Shown: positions 63,856 through 64,000 of the stretch, in pieces | Numbering within the stretch: position 1 is the first letter of the stretch | How the letters are laid out: every line of letters starts with the position of its first letter | NCBI GenBank assembly: GCA_963971285.1 | Contig: OZ020246.1 | Coordinates: forward strand, 24,216,494-24,280,493 | Origin: Astropecten irregularis | Lineage: Eukaryota; Echinodermata; Asteroidea; Paxillosida; Astropectinidae | Direction: 5' to 3' | Length of the DNA: 64,000 bases | The notes under the pieces: model-generated | Database searches by the model: none | What the model was told of the DNA's origin: nothing | The model's input: the letters and a program-made list of their open reading frames with translations, nothing else | Translations under genes and position numbers: made by a program

Positions 63856-64000
63856 CTTGACCATGAGTAGACCCTTGGAAACAGCACGATCCTCATTTTG
63901 ACTCTCATCAAAGCACTCAAATGAAGCATCCAGGATCGGATACCTGCTTGCAAACAGCAGACCACTGTTCAGGAAGTGTCTGTTAATTCTCCAAGAGTCC
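63856..64000 (-). CDS. SMPD3: Neutral sphingomyelinase 2-like, exon cut by the window edge (1st in window)
   Basis: Minus-strand exon of at least 145 bp. It runs off the right edge of the window and ends in phase 0 at donor AAG followed by GTAAGA. The 48 full codons include HFLNSGLLFASRYPILDASF and NEDRAVSKGLLMVK, a close match to the part of the SMPD3 catalytic domain just before VQVG. In nSMase2 the Asp and Lys five residues apart in this segment form the DK switch that controls opening of the active site. Both are present here (D and K in EDRAVSK). The N-terminal membrane-binding part and the first catalytic motifs would lie upstream, outside the window. Confidence 0.9.

Noticed and set aside
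1-64000. CRISPR array, rRNA, integron or prophage-type systems
   Set aside because: No regular direct repeats with unique spacers, no rRNA stretches and no bacterial gene organisation. The window is an animal intron landscape.

Overview
The window reads as intron-rich DNA from a marine invertebrate deuterostome, most likely an echinoderm; a sea star is my best guess. The grounds are AT-rich non-coding DNA, very dense short inverted-repeat transposons, tRNA-derived SINEs, and a single animal-type split gene. There is no operon structure and there are no closely packed ORFs.

The host gene is on the minus strand and runs off both ends of the window. Four exons can be read with consensus GT/AG splice sites and matching phases: 64000-63856 (entering the window already in progress), 24776-24701, 11666-11523 and 1858-1705. 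Together they encode about 170 contiguous residues of the catalytic domain of a neutral sphingomyelinase 2 (SMPD3)-like enzyme. The introns are about 39.1, 13.0 and 9.7 kb. The start of the gene lies to the right of 64000 and its last exon(s) to the left of position 1. The most striking coding observation is that the family's catalytic GDFN motif reads GNFN, through one CpG-type transition.

The 39-kb intron carries an 8,500-bp Ty3/Gypsy LTR retrotransposon (51301-59800) in the same orientation as the host gene. Its 1,607-bp LTRs differ at two positions, and its 1,660-codon pol frame is intact (protease, RT, RNase H, DD35E integrase, eight 21-residue repeats, basic tail). Gag is only 94 codons: a short coiled coil plus one zinc knuckle, with no capsid domain. 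Gag and Pol are joined by what looks like a -1 frameshift signal, a C CCA AAT heptamer abutting a 14-nt-arm hairpin whose loop holds the gag stop codon. No perfect target-site duplication is visible.

The rest is intron filled with recurring short elements, which I group into families. A has TIRs like GGGGCCAATTTCATAGAGC. B has GGGGTCAATTTCACC. C is about 350 bp with TATCATACTTTGG ends (ten or more copies). D is a 120-bp foldback with GGGCCTGTTTGTTTC. E has arms made of GAGCCT/GGAGCC hexanucleotide repeats. G has TAGGGCTCCGCGCTTG and J has GGCCGTGTCCCAATTC. There are also three tRNA-derived SINE families, two LINE-like tails and several single foldbacks. Several elements are nested or abut exactly. 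A stretch near 14.6-15.1 kb carries seven TGACGTCA sites. Apart from the sphingomyelinase exons and the retrotransposon I see no convincing coding sequence, RNA gene or CRISPR array.
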